Below, piece by piece: positions 10,942-19,622 of a stretch of 64,000 nucleotides of DNA. This DNA is from Sphingomonas sp. PP-CE-3G-477. GTDB lineage: Bacteria > Pseudomonadota > Alphaproteobacteria > Sphingomonadales > Sphingomonadaceae. The notes beneath the pieces are model-generated. The model saw nothing but the letters and a program-made list of their open reading frames with translations. It was not told the DNA's origin and searched no databases. The position numbers were made by a program, and so were the translations under genes. The stretch covers positions 62,001-126,000 of the forward strand of contig NZ_QAOF01000005.1 in assembly GCF_003050745.1 (NCBI RefSeq), given 5' to 3'. The stretch's first letter is position 1; each line of letters starts with the position of its first letter.

Positions 10942-11700
10942 ATGCACGGCGTCCACTCGAACCCGCGCGACCGCCTGATATCAGCCGCCAGCGCCGCGCT
11001 ACTCTGCGCCGTCATCGGCCACGCGCTCATCCTCGGCCTCGGCGTCAGCATCCCCACGGCTATTCCCGACGTGCTGAAGACCTTCGCCGTCGGCCCTTCA
11101 CCGCCGCCCCTGCCGCCCGAAAAGATCGTTCCCCGCCCCGCAAAGAGCCACCGCCCCGAAGGCGCAGCGTCCCCTGCGAACCTCCGTTCGAAGGCGACCG
11201 AAGTCGTCGTCCCCAAGCCGATCGTCCCCCCGATTGTTCCACCGCCCCCGGTTATCGCTACACTGAAACCAGGCCCCGGTAGCGACGCCACCACCGGCGC
11301 GGCCGCCATTCCCGGACCAGGGACCGGTGCAGGCGGCGAGGGCAACGGCACGGGCAGTGGCCGCTCCGGAAATGGCGACGGGGACGGTGGTCAGGAGACC
11401 CCACCCCGCCTCCTGAAAGGCCGCTTCAAGAACAAGGACTTCCCCAATGCCGAAGCGGTGATCGGCGCGGGCGGGATCGTCGGCGTCCGCTACACCGTCG
11501 AGACCGACGGCAGCGTCACGCACTGCATGATCACGCGTTCCAGCGGCAATGCGGTGCTCGACGCGACCACCTGCCGCCTCATCGAGCTGCGGTTCCGCTA
11601 CCGCCCCTGGCTCGACGCCACCGGTCGGCCGGTTCGCTCTACCGTCGTCCACAACCAGGAATGGGTGAACCAGCTCGGCCCGCCGTCACGCGGTAACTGA
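10942..11700 (+). CDS. TonB-like protein with Pro/Gly-rich linker
   Basis: A 252-residue protein with an N-terminal membrane anchor (about residues 17-35, ALLCAVIGHALILGLGV), a long Pro-rich then Gly-rich spacer (PPPLPPEK; GPGTGAGGEGNGTGSG), and a C-terminal TonB domain (VIGAGGIVGVRYTVETDGS, then CRLIELRFRYRPWLDATG). Function is inferred as energy coupling to outer-membrane transporters. ATG 10942 is chosen because the frame upstream runs into a repeat. The last 15 bases overlap the convergent acyltransferase gene. Confidence 0.8.
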   Translation: MHGVHSNPRDRLISAASAALLCAVIGHALILGLGVSIPTAIPDVLKTFAVGPSPPPLPPEKIVPRPAKSHRPEGAASPANLRSKATEVVVPKPIVPPIVPPPPVIATLKPGPGSDATTGAAAIPGPGTGAGGEGNGTGSGRSGNGDGDGGQETPPRLLKGRFKNKDFPNAEAVIGAGGIVGVRYTVETDGSVTHCMITRSSGNAVLDATTCRLIELRFRYRPWLDATGRPVRSTVVHNQEWVNQLGPPSRGN

Positions 11701-12825
11701 CGCCGATCGCCCTAGCCGGCCGCCACTGAGCACCCGCGCGACTGACGGCAAGAGTGCCATCAGCACCTGTCCCAGCACGACGGTAACGCCGAGCACCAGC
11801 AGCGGTTGGACCAGCAGATAGGCCGGATACAACCCCGCCCCCAGCGAGCCGGTCGCCAACCCGATCACCGGCCCGAACAGCCACAGCAGCACCAGGTGAT
11901 CGCAGAATGCGAGAAACCCGTACCGCTCGATCCCGCGCAATCGGTCCGCAACGTTGCTCCCAGCCAAGCCCCAGGCGAGCCGCCAGAACAGCACCGCAGA
12001 GGCCTGTCGAAACACGATGTCGAATGCCGCCATCAGATGCGGATGTGCATCGAAGAACGCGTTCCCGAGCAGCGCTGTCCACAGCCGCGGCGCGATCAGT
12101 ACGACGAATGGCAGCGCGGATAGAGCGACAGGCCACCCCGCCACCCGCTCCGCCACGCCAAACCGCCGCGCGGCGATCCCAGCGGTAAAGAAGAGCAGGA
12201 TCTGCGGTCGCAGCAACAGCGGAACGTGCACCCCGGACACGCTCCATACCACCGCGATCAGCGCGACCGCCGCCAGCCACGCACTCGACGCGCGCACCAG
12301 CAGCGGCGCGAGCATCATGCAGACGAACAGGTCGCGCAGGAACGGCATCTGCACGTTGACGTCGTTCGCATGCACGAGCGGCACCAGTTCGTTGAGCGTC
12401 CAGCCGATGCTCGTCGGCGTCGGTGCCTTCAGGTCGCCGAACGTCGCCGCCGCCCCCACCAGCAGGATCGCGATCGCGTTCCACAGCAGCATCGGCAGCA
12501 GGATCGTCCGCGCCTTGCCGAGCAGGAATGCGCCGTAGGGCTGGCGCGTCGCGGTCGAGACGACCAGCCAACCGGAGATCATCCCGAGCAGCGGCACCGC
12601 GCTACGTCCGAACACTTCGCCGAGCACCGTTCGCAGCACCGCCTGCCAACCGAACGCCACCGCCGCCAATTCCTCGGCGGTGCGTCCGGTCCAGGCGTGG
12701 ACGTAGACGATCCCCATGATCCCGATCAGCCGCGCGATCGCGATCGCGGTGGACAAGCGCGTGTCGCTGGTCCGGGCACTGCTTCCGACGGGTGTTTCGG
12801 TCGATCTGGTCTTCAAGTCCGCCAC
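11686..12825 (-). CDS. acyltransferase 3-family integral membrane protein
   Basis: A 379-residue polytopic membrane protein with about ten hydrophobic segments, opening with AIARLIGIMGIVYVHAW. That pattern, a first helix ending in a conserved His, marks the acyltransferase 3/OafA-ExoH family, which O-acylates surface polysaccharides or lipids. A second family-like element is RSAVPLLGMISGWLV. The substrate cannot be told; no polysaccharide cluster adjoins. It overlaps the TonB-like gene tail-to-tail. Confidence 0.8.
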   Translation of the reverse strand: MADLKTRSTETPVGSSARTSDTRLSTAIAIARLIGIMGIVYVHAWTGRTAEELAAVAFGWQAVLRTVLGEVFGRSAVPLLGMISGWLVVSTATRQPYGAFLLGKARTILLPMLLWNAIAILLVGAAATFGDLKAPTPTSIGWTLNELVPLVHANDVNVQMPFLRDLFVCMMLAPLLVRASSAWLAAVALIAVVWSVSGVHVPLLLRPQILLFFTAGIAARRFGVAERVAGWPVALSALPFVVLIAPRLWTALLGNAFFDAHPHLMAAFDIVFRQASAVLFWRLAWGLAGSNVADRLRGIERYGFLAFCDHLVLLWLFGPVIGLATGSLGAGLYPAYLLVQPLLVLGVTVVLGQVLMALLPSVARVLSGGRLGRSASVTA

Positions 12826-12911
12826 TTCGCGCTGGTTCGGCGCGGCGTACCCGGCTTGTAGCGCGCGATCACCTCCTTCAGGATGAAACGACCGTCACGG
12901 GGGACCAAGAG

Positions 12912-14153
12912 ATGATCGCCGCCTTCCTGCTCATCGCCGCGCAGTCGAGCCCCGCCGCGGTGCCGGACCCGCAGATCGCGCGGCGCGTCGCGCGCGTGCT
13001 GGAGCGTAGCCCGGTGATCGACGGGCATAACGATCTCGCCTGGGAGATTCGCGAGCTGCACAACGCGAAGGTCGAGGCGGTCGATCTCTCGGTCGACACC
13101 GCGCACCTCCCGAACCCGCTTCAGACCGATATTCCCCGCCTGCGAAAGGGCCATGTCGGCGGGCAGTTCTGGTCGGTCTACATTCCCGCCGATGCGCCGC
13201 GCGCGGTCGAGATGACGCTGGAGGAGATCGATATCGTTCGCCGTTTCGTTGCCGCCAACCCGGCAACGTTCGAACTCGCCACCACTGCCGCGGATATCCG
13301 ACGGATCGAGAAGGCCGGGCGGATCGCCTCGCTGATCGGTGTCGAGGGCGGGCACCAGATCGACGGGCGGCTGTCGGTGCTGCGCCAGTATCGCGCGCTC
13401 GGTGCGGCGTACATGACGCTGACGCACGGCAAGAGCCTGAACTGGGCGGACAGCTCGACCGACGCACCACGTGCCAACGGGCTGAGCGATTTCGGGCGGC
13501 AGGTGGTCGCCGAGATGAACCGGATCGGGATGATCGTCGACGTGTCGCATGTGTCCGACGCGACGATGGCCGCGGCGCTGGCGGCGACCAAGGCGCCGGT
13601 GATCGCCTCGCACTCCAGCGCGCGAGCGATCACGGACGCTCCGCGGAATATCTCCGACGACCTGCTTCGCGCGATCGGCGCGAACGGCGGCGTGGTGATG
13701 GTGAACTTCTACCCGTCGTTCTTGTCGGGGGAGTGGCGCGCCTGGGACGTTGCGCGCTCAGCCTATGCGAAGAGCGTCGGCGTGTCGGCGGGGGTGTACG
13801 GCGCCAAATCGCCTGCGCCGCTGGTGGCATGGGACGCCGCGCACCCCGAGCCACAGGTCACCGCCGCGACGGTCGCGGATCATGTCGAGCATATCGCGAA
13901 GATCGCCGGTCACGATCATGTCGGGATCGGCGGCGACTTCGACGGTATCCAGGGAACCGGGCCGATCGGTCTAAAGGGCGTCGACGGTTATCCGCTACTG
14001 TTCGCCGAACTGGCGCGGCGCGGGTGGAGCGATGGCGATATGGCGAAGCTGTCCGGCGGCAATGTCCTCCGCGCCATGGAGCGGGTCGAAGCGGTCGCAC
14101 AAGCGATGGCGGGGATGCCGCCGGTCGACGCTACCGATGTGGCGTCGCGGTAG
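12912..14153 (+). CDS. membrane dipeptidase (peptidase family M19), secreted
   Basis: A zinc dipeptidase of the renal dipeptidase family. The 413-residue product has a short hydrophobic signal (MIAAFLLIAAQSSPAA) then the first zinc motif VIDGHNDLAW, the bridging glutamate in LIGVEGGHQI, the His of VDVSHVSD and of VIASHSSARA, and GIGGDFDGIQG near the C-terminus. ATG 12912 is chosen because it gives the signal peptide. Expected periplasmic or lipid-attached; substrate L- or mixed dipeptides by family. Confidence 0.9.
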   Translation: MIAAFLLIAAQSSPAAVPDPQIARRVARVLERSPVIDGHNDLAWEIRELHNAKVEAVDLSVDTAHLPNPLQTDIPRLRKGHVGGQFWSVYIPADAPRAVEMTLEEIDIVRRFVAANPATFELATTAADIRRIEKAGRIASLIGVEGGHQIDGRLSVLRQYRALGAAYMTLTHGKSLNWADSSTDAPRANGLSDFGRQVVAEMNRIGMIVDVSHVSDATMAAALAATKAPVIASHSSARAITDAPRNISDDLLRAIGANGGVVMVNFYPSFLSGEWRAWDVARSAYAKSVGVSAGVYGAKSPAPLVAWDAAHPEPQVTAATVADHVEHIAKIAGHDHVGIGGDFDGIQGTGPIGLKGVDGYPLLFAELARRGWSDGDMAKLSGGNVLRAMERVEAVAQAMAGMPPVDATDVASR

Positions 14154-14199
14154 AAGGGACGAGTCCTCGTTGCCCGAGTTTCGAACCACCCCGCCAAAT

Positions 14200-14287
14200 C
14201 CCGTCGCCCCCGCGAAAGCTGGGGTATTCCTCCGTATCAGATGACGCGTGCCAAACGACGATATCCCAGCTTTCGCTGGGATGACGG
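14200..14287. repeat. inverted REP-like pair (family C)
   Basis: CGTCGCCCCCGCGAAAGCTGG at 14202-14222 and its near reverse complement CCCAGCTTTCGCTGGGATGACG at 14265-14286, separated by about 40 bases. It lies between the convergent dipeptidase and MFS genes and may serve as a bidirectional stop. Confidence 0.8.
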
Positions 14288-14298
14288 TGGGAGGTGCG

Positions 14299-15531
14299 TC
14301 ACGGATCCGGCATCCGCTGCGGTACCGGCGGCTCCACCACCAGCGGTGGCACCGTGCGCAGCACCAGCCCGATCACCAGCGCCGTCACGCCGAGCAGCAG
14401 GCAGAACGCGGTCACCCCGGGCCACCCGGCGTGCGTCCAGGCGAACCCGCCGGCCGATCCCAGCACGCTCGACCCCATGTAATAGAAGAACAGGTAGAAC
14501 GCCGCCGCCTGCCCGCGTGAGCCTTGCGCCCGGCGGCCGACCCAGGCGCTCGCGATCGAATGCGCGCCAAAGAAGCCGATCGTCACGACCGCAATCCCGG
14601 CGATCACCAGCACCAGCGGCGTCATCGCAGTCAGTGCGACGCCGGCGATCAACAGCACGACCGGGATCCAGAACACCTTCCGCCGCCCTAGTCGGCCGGC
14701 CAGCGTCCCGAACTTCGCCGAACTGACCGACCCCAGCACGTAGAGTAGGAACACCCCGCCGACCGCCGCCTGGCTGAGGCCGTAGGGCGGGCTCATCAGC
14801 CGAAAGCCTGCGTAATTATAGATCGTGACGAACACGCCCATCAGCAGGAACGCCTCAAGATACAGCAACGGCATCGCGCGATCGGTGAACAGCGACCCGG
14901 CACTCCGCAGCAGTGCGCCCGGTCGTCCCACGCTCGGCGTGAAATTGCGCGAGAGCGGCGCGAGCCGGCGGAACGCCTCCGCCATCGCGAGGCCTGCGAC
15001 GCCGACCGCGGCGAGCGCCCAGCGCCAGCCTTCGAGATCGGCGACGACGCTGACGACCAGTCGCCCGGCCATGCCGCCGAGCGCGCTGCCCGCGATATAC
15101 AGCCCCATCGCCGCGCCGACCGCACCCGAATCGACCTCTTCCGCAACATAGGCCATCGCCACCGCCGGCACGCCTGCGAGCGCGATGCCGGTGAGGAAGC
15201 GCAGCACGAGTAACCCGCTCCACCCCGGCACCACCGCTTCCGCCAAGGTCAGCGCGCCCGCCACGAACATCGCCGCGATCATCAGCGGCCGCCGGCCGAC
15301 GCGGTCCGAGACGAACCCGGCGAACAATATGCCGATCGCGAGCGGCCCGGTCGCGAGCGACACCGCCAGCGACGCAGCCTCCGCGGTCAACTGGTATTGC
15401 GCGGCGAACAACGGCAGCAACGGCTGCACCGAATACAGCAGCGAGAAGGTCGAGAACCCCGCGAACAGCATCGCCAGCGTCAGCCGACGATAGGCGGGCG
15501 TGCCGATCGCGATAGCTGCTTCAGAACCCAC
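14299..15531 (-). CDS. MFS transporter, drug/metabolite efflux type
   Basis: A 410-residue major facilitator with 12 predicted helices. The cytoplasmic motif A between helices 2 and 3 is plain: GFVSDRVGRRPLM at about residues 72-84, with a second copy LAGRLGRRKVFW after helix 8. It resembles the YnfM-like exporters. The GTG start at 15531 overlaps the end of the upstream deacetylase-like gene by 11 bases, so the two are likely co-expressed; polyamine-related export is possible but unproven. Confidence 0.85.
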   Translation of the reverse strand: MGSEAAIAIGTPAYRRLTLAMLFAGFSTFSLLYSVQPLLPLFAAQYQLTAEAASLAVSLATGPLAIGILFAGFVSDRVGRRPLMIAAMFVAGALTLAEAVVPGWSGLLVLRFLTGIALAGVPAVAMAYVAEEVDSGAVGAAMGLYIAGSALGGMAGRLVVSVVADLEGWRWALAAVGVAGLAMAEAFRRLAPLSRNFTPSVGRPGALLRSAGSLFTDRAMPLLYLEAFLLMGVFVTIYNYAGFRLMSPPYGLSQAAVGGVFLLYVLGSVSSAKFGTLAGRLGRRKVFWIPVVLLIAGVALTAMTPLVLVIAGIAVVTIGFFGAHSIASAWVGRRAQGSRGQAAAFYLFFYYMGSSVLGSAGGFAWTHAGWPGVTAFCLLLGVTALVIGLVLRTVPPLVVEPPVPQRMPDP

Positions 15532-16525
15532 CGAGGAAACTCGCGACGTTGTGGCCGAGCGCGTCGACCGCGTATCCCCCTTCCATCACGATGACGGTCG
15601 GCCAGCAGCGTGCGGCGATGTCGCGCGCGAGGACCGCATAGTCGGGCGTGGTCAGCTTGAAGTACGAGATCGGATCGCCCTCCCACGTATCCGCGCCGAA
15701 GCTGACGACGAGCAGGCCGGGATCGAACGCGGCGATCGCGTCCAGCGCTGTGGCTTGAGCAGTGCGGAAAGCGTCGATTCGCGTGCCGTGGGGAAGCGGG
15801 AGGTTCAGCGTAGTGCCGAGCCCTTCACCTTCGCCAATCTCATCGGCATGGCCCCAGTAGAACGGGTAGTCGGATTTGGGATCAGCGTGCACCGAGGCGT
15901 AGAACACGTCCCGTCGGGCATAGAAGATGTCCTGCGTACCGTTGCCGTGGTGATAGTCGATATCGAGGATCGCGACGCGTTCGATGCCGGCGTCGCGGAC
16001 GGCCTGCGCGGCGATCGCGGCGGTGTTGAGGTGGCAATAGCCGCCGCAATAGTCCGCACCGGCGTGATGGCCGGGTGGGCGACACAGCGCGAAGGCGGCA
16101 CGGTCTCCGCCGAGTACGGCGTGAGTCGCGGCGAGCGCGGACTGCGCGCTGCCATAGGAGGCGGCCCAAGTCTCGGGCGTGATCGGCGTGGTCGCGTCGA
16201 AGCTGTGTGCGCCGATCAGTGCGTCGATCCGGGTGAGGTCGAGCGGACGGCGGCCGCGGATCGGGAAGGTATAGGGGGTCGCATCGCCTTCCCGCCCCGC
16301 CTCGCGCCACAGTCGCGCGGCGTCTTTCAGGAACGTGACATAGGCGGGCGAGTGCACGGCCAGGATCGGCGCCTCGCCACGATCCTGCGGCGTTTCGACC
16401 GGCCCCAACGCGCGGAGGATCGCGTCGATCCGCGCGGGCGTCTCGGCATAGGCGGTGAACGCGCCGTTATGGAGTTCGCGCGCCGGCGCGTGGGCTCGCT
16501 GAGCATCGTCGAAGAACAGCCGCAT
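15521..16525 (-). CDS. histone-deacetylase-fold enzyme, acetylpolyamine amidohydrolase type
   Basis: A zinc amidohydrolase of 334 residues that resembles bacterial acetylpolyamine amidohydrolase throughout: MRLFFDD start, CRPPGHHAGADYCGGYCHLN (tandem catalytic His), LDIDYHHGNGTQDIFY (zinc Asp and His), SFGADTWEGDPISYFKLT (second zinc Asp) and the ending VMEGGYAVDALGHN. By family it removes acetyl groups from acetylated polyamines or related amides. ATG 16525 gives the usual N-terminus. It overlaps the MFS gene downstream. Confidence 0.88.
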   Translation of the reverse strand: MRLFFDDAQRAHAPARELHNGAFTAYAETPARIDAILRALGPVETPQDRGEAPILAVHSPAYVTFLKDAARLWREAGREGDATPYTFPIRGRRPLDLTRIDALIGAHSFDATTPITPETWAASYGSAQSALAATHAVLGGDRAAFALCRPPGHHAGADYCGGYCHLNTAAIAAQAVRDAGIERVAILDIDYHHGNGTQDIFYARRDVFYASVHADPKSDYPFYWGHADEIGEGEGLGTTLNLPLPHGTRIDAFRTAQATALDAIAAFDPGLLVVSFGADTWEGDPISYFKLTTPDYAVLARDIAARCWPTVIVMEGGYAVDALGHNVASFLGGF

Positions 16526-16616
16526 GTTCGCTCCTTGGTGCGCGGTCACGAGGGAAGAACCAACCGATCGCGTCCGGGGTCCTACGGGATCGCGCGCGCC
16601 CGGCAAATTCGAAGGC

Positions 16617-17174
16617 TCAGAACAGCGCCAGTTGCCGATCGTCGTCGCCGCTCAGCAGCCAGCGGCCGAGTACGTCGTGTCGCGTTCGCCCTACATGGCT
16701 GTGGACCAGTACGGACGCATCCGCCGTCCAGCCGATCGGCGCGATGTCTTGCGTGAACGGCCCGCCGTCGCGGTAGCCGAGCGTCATGTGAGCACTCGAG
16801 CGAAAGCCGGCGCGGGCGCGTAGCCCTGCCGCCTCGCGCGCTACGGCGATCCGCTGGTACAAGGCGGCGAAGGATGCGTTCTGCCGGCGGGGACGCATCG
16901 CAATGGATCGATCGCTGCCGATCACGGTATCGAACTCGATCGCGAACGGCGCGGCCTCGACCGCATCACCGATCGCCTTCAGGTCCCGCTCCAGCGCGGT
17001 CGATACGCGGTCTTGGTCATCGAGGATGTCGATTGTGACGTGGAGATGCTCGGGGCGCAGCTTGTCCCCGTCGGCCTCGAACCACGACGCTGCGGCGGTG
17101 ATCTGACGCGCGAGCGGGAGTGGCGGACGGATCGCGAAGAACAGGCGATGACGGGCGAGCGGTCGATGAAACAT
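16617..17174 (-). CDS. thpR: 2'-5' RNA ligase family protein (ThpR/LigT-like)
   Basis: A 185-residue member of the 2H phosphoesterase superfamily. The two catalytic HxT/S motifs are visible as HVTID near residue 45 and HMTLGY near residue 129, at the spacing typical for LigT/ThpR. Members hydrolyse 2',3'-cyclic phosphates or act as 2'-5' RNA ligases; the natural role is not known. ATG 17174 is accepted. Confidence 0.85.
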   Translation of the reverse strand: MFHRPLARHRLFFAIRPPLPLARQITAAASWFEADGDKLRPEHLHVTIDILDDQDRVSTALERDLKAIGDAVEAAPFAIEFDTVIGSDRSIAMRPRRQNASFAALYQRIAVAREAAGLRARAGFRSSAHMTLGYRDGGPFTQDIAPIGWTADASVLVHSHVGRTRHDVLGRWLLSGDDDRQLALF

Positions 17175-17266
17175 GCCGGTTTCCGAATCGAAGAAGGCGG
17201 ATTTGTTGCTAATATGTTCTACTGGACTCGTCTAGGTAACTCACGAAATCGAGGGCCCCATTCACC

Positions 17267-17367
17267 ACCCCGGCGAAGGCCGGGGCCCAATTGGAAAGGT
17301 CATAATAACGAAGCGTCGCGGTTAGTTAGCAGCGTCTCCCAATTGGGCCCCGGCCTCTGCCGGGGTG
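17267..17367. repeat. composite palindromic repeat, family A, copy 3
   Basis: ACCCCGGCGAAGGCCGGGGC with CCAATTGG, then AAAGGTCATAATAACGAAG...GTTAGTTAGCAGCGTC, then CCAATTGGGCCCCGGCC and TGCCGGGGT. The interior is the reverse complement of copies 1 and 4, so this copy lies in the other orientation. Confidence 0.85.
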
Positions 17368-17389
17368 GTACTTCGTCGAAAGCGTGGCC

Positions 17390-18955
17390 TTACCGCGCCA
17401 ACGCTTCCCCTATCAGTTTCCGCGAGTTCGCGACGCCGTACAGCGCGATGAAACTGCCCATCCGCGGGCCCTGCTCCGACCCCAGCAGCGTCTCGTACAG
17501 CGCCTTGAACCAGTCGCGCAAATTGTCGAACCCGCCGGTCTTGCCGATCTCGTAGACGATGTTCTGGATATCCTCCGCGCTCGCCTCCGCGGGCAGCGCG
17601 GCGAGTTCCGCCTCCAGCCGCTCCAGCGCCGCGACTTCGACACCCTCGGGCGCGCGGCGCTTCAGCGTCGGCGCGACGAAATCGCGGCTATAGGCCAGCG
17701 CATAGCCGATCAGCCGGTCGAGCTCGGGGTATTTGGCCGCCGACGCATCGGGCACATAATTGGCCAGATACCCCCAGACCTGCTCCTTGCTCGCATCGCC
17801 CATCACGCCGACGAGGTTGAGGAGCAGCCCGAACGTCACCGGCAGTTCGCCGGTCGGCAGCTTGCCGTCGTGGATGTGATGGACCGGATTGCCGAGCTGC
17901 TGCTTCAGGTCCTGGCCGGCATAATTGCCGCGGAACTGCCAATACTCGTCCACCGCGCGCGGGATCACGCCCATGTGCAACGACTTCGCCTTCTTCGGCT
18001 CGCGATACGCGTAGAATGCCAGCGATTCCTCGGGACCGTAGGTCAGCCACTGCTCGAGGCTCAGCCCGTTGCCCTTCGACTTCGAAATCTTCTCGCCATT
18101 CTCGTCGAGGAACATCTCGTAGTTGAAGCCCTCGGGCGGACGGCCGCCAAGCACGCGTGCGATCTTCGACGACTGGGTGACCGAATCGATGAGGTCCTTG
18201 CCCGCCATCTCGTAATCGACGCCGAGCGCGACCCAGCGCATCGCCCAGTCGACCTTCCACTGGAGCTTCGCCTTGCCGCCGAGTACCGACTGCTCGATCC
18301 GCTGGCCTTCGTCTTCGAACGCGATCAGCCCGGCTTCGGCGTCGATAACTTCGATCGGGACCTGCAGCACGATGCCGCTGGTCGGCGAGATCGGCAGGAC
18401 GGGCGAATAGGTCGCGCGACGTTCTGCGCGCAGCGTCGGGAGCATCACGTCCTGGATGCCCTGGAAGTGGCGTAGTACGCCTTTCAGCGCCTCGTCAAAG
18501 CGACCGGAGGTGTAATATTCGGTGGACGAGGCGAACTCGTAGTCGAAGCCGTAACGGTCGAGAAATTCGCGCAAGATCGCATTGTTATGCGCGGCGAAGC
18601 TCGAATGCGTGCCGAACGGATCGGGGATCTGCGTCAACGGCTTGCCGAGGTGTTCGCGCAGCATGTCGCCGTTGGGGACGTTGTCCGGGACTTTCCGGAG
18701 ACCGTCCATATCGTCCGAGAACGCGATCAGCCGCGTCGGCGTGTCGCTCAGCGCGTGGAAGGCGTTGCGCACCATCGTCGTGCGGAGGACTTCGTTGAAC
18801 GTGCCGATATGCGGCAGGCCCGACGGTCCGTAGCCCGTCTCGAACAGCACCGGATCGCCCGACTTGCCGTTCGGATAGCGCTTGAGGAGTTTGCGCGCCT
18901 CCTCGTACGGCCAGGCTTTGGACTCGAGGGCGGCGGTGCGGATGTCATCGGTCAT
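17390..18955 (-). CDS. lysS: lysyl-tRNA synthetase, class I
   Basis: Charges tRNA-Lys using the archaeal-type class I fold, which replaces the class II enzyme in most Alphaproteobacteria. The 521-residue product has the HIGH-type motif [11 protein letters not shown] near residue 46-56 and the KMSKS-type motif [12 protein letters not shown] near residue 285. ATG 18955 is the natural start. It is sometimes called lysK. The composite repeat lies right after its stop. Confidence 0.95.
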   Translation of the reverse strand: MTDDIRTAALESKAWPYEEARKLLKRYPNGKSGDPVLFETGYGPSGLPHIGTFNEVLRTTMVRNAFHALSDTPTRLIAFSDDMDGLRKVPDNVPNGDMLREHLGKPLTQIPDPFGTHSSFAAHNNAILREFLDRYGFDYEFASSTEYYTSGRFDEALKGVLRHFQGIQDVMLPTLRAERRATYSPVLPISPTSGIVLQVPIEVIDAEAGLIAFEDEGQRIEQSVLGGKAKLQWKVDWAMRWVALGVDYEMAGKDLIDSVTQSSKIARVLGGRPPEGFNYEMFLDENGEKISKSKGNGLSLEQWLTYGPEESLAFYAYREPKKAKSLHMGVIPRAVDEYWQFRGNYAGQDLKQQLGNPVHHIHDGKLPTGELPVTFGLLLNLVGVMGDASKEQVWGYLANYVPDASAAKYPELDRLIGYALAYSRDFVAPTLKRRAPEGVEVAALERLEAELAALPAEASAEDIQNIVYEIGKTGGFDNLRDWFKALYETLLGSEQGPRMGSFIALYGVANSRKLIGEALAR

Positions 18956-19011
18956 AGCGTTGGGCGATTAGCGCCTGCGCCCGTGTCCGTCACCCCACCG
19001 CCGCATCCCGA

Positions 19012-19317
19012 TCAGCGGCAACGATCCTTCGCGGTGATCGTCCGGTCGACCGCACGGCCACCGAGCGCACCCGCTGCACCGCCGGCGAGCGTGCCGAGCA
19101 GGCCGCCACCGACCGCATTGCCGAGCACCGCGCCGCCGACGCCGCCTGCGACGAGGCCGGTCGTGCCGCTCGAATGACGGCAACGCTTGGCGCGGTAACG
19201 ACGGTCATGCCCGCGATATTCGCGCTTCGAGCGGGCTTCGGCCTTGCCCGTGGGGATCACGGCAGCCGCCGGAATTGCGAGCGAGAGCGCGCTCAGCGCC
19301 ATGAGAAACTTCCGCAT
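19012..19317 (-). CDS. secreted glycine-zipper (17-kDa antigen-like) protein
   Basis: A 101-residue protein with a signal peptide (MALSALSLAIPAAAVIP), a basic stretch (KREYRGHDRRYRAKRCRH) and a Gly-zipper hydrophobic domain (GLVAGGVGGAVLGNAVGGG, LLGTLAGGAAGALGGR). This is the glycine zipper 2TM domain seen in outer-membrane surface antigens. ATG 19317 is chosen for the signal peptide. Function unknown; likely membrane-associated or periplasmic. Confidence 0.82.
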   Translation of the reverse strand: MRKFLMALSALSLAIPAAAVIPTGKAEARSKREYRGHDRRYRAKRCRHSSGTTGLVAGGVGGAVLGNAVGGGLLGTLAGGAAGALGGRAVDRTITAKDRCR

Positions 19318-19424
19318 GATGATCGTCCCTGTTGATGTAGGTAATGTTCGGTATCGATAAGGGCGGAACGCACGTGAACCGTGCCAGTTGCGTAACGGCC
19401 GATATGGGGGCCAATCTATGATCC

Positions 19425-19548
19425 TCCCCCGCAAGGGGGAGGTGGCGCCGTAGGCGTCGGAGGGGGAGGACACGGAACGTGGGTCACCGCCTGCCGCCCC
19501 CTCCGTCAGGCTACGCCTGCCACCTCCCCCTAGCGGGGGAGGATTGGG
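19425..19548. repeat. large inverted repeat of GGGGGAGG type (family D)
   Basis: Left part CCTCCCCCGCAAGGGGGAGG-TGGCG-CCGTAGGCGTCGGAGGGGG and right part CCCCCTCCGTCAGGCTACGCC-TGCCACCTCCCCCTAGCGGGGGAGG are near reverse complements, each also holding a short hairpin of its own. It lies between divergent genes, so it is probably an extragenic repeat and not a terminator. Confidence 0.85.
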
Positions 19549-19622
19549 CTGACATTCATATCTAAGCACCCTGGGCTGCACAAAAGGTTGCCCTTTCGTT
19601 CCCCGTCCCGCAAGGTTGCGCG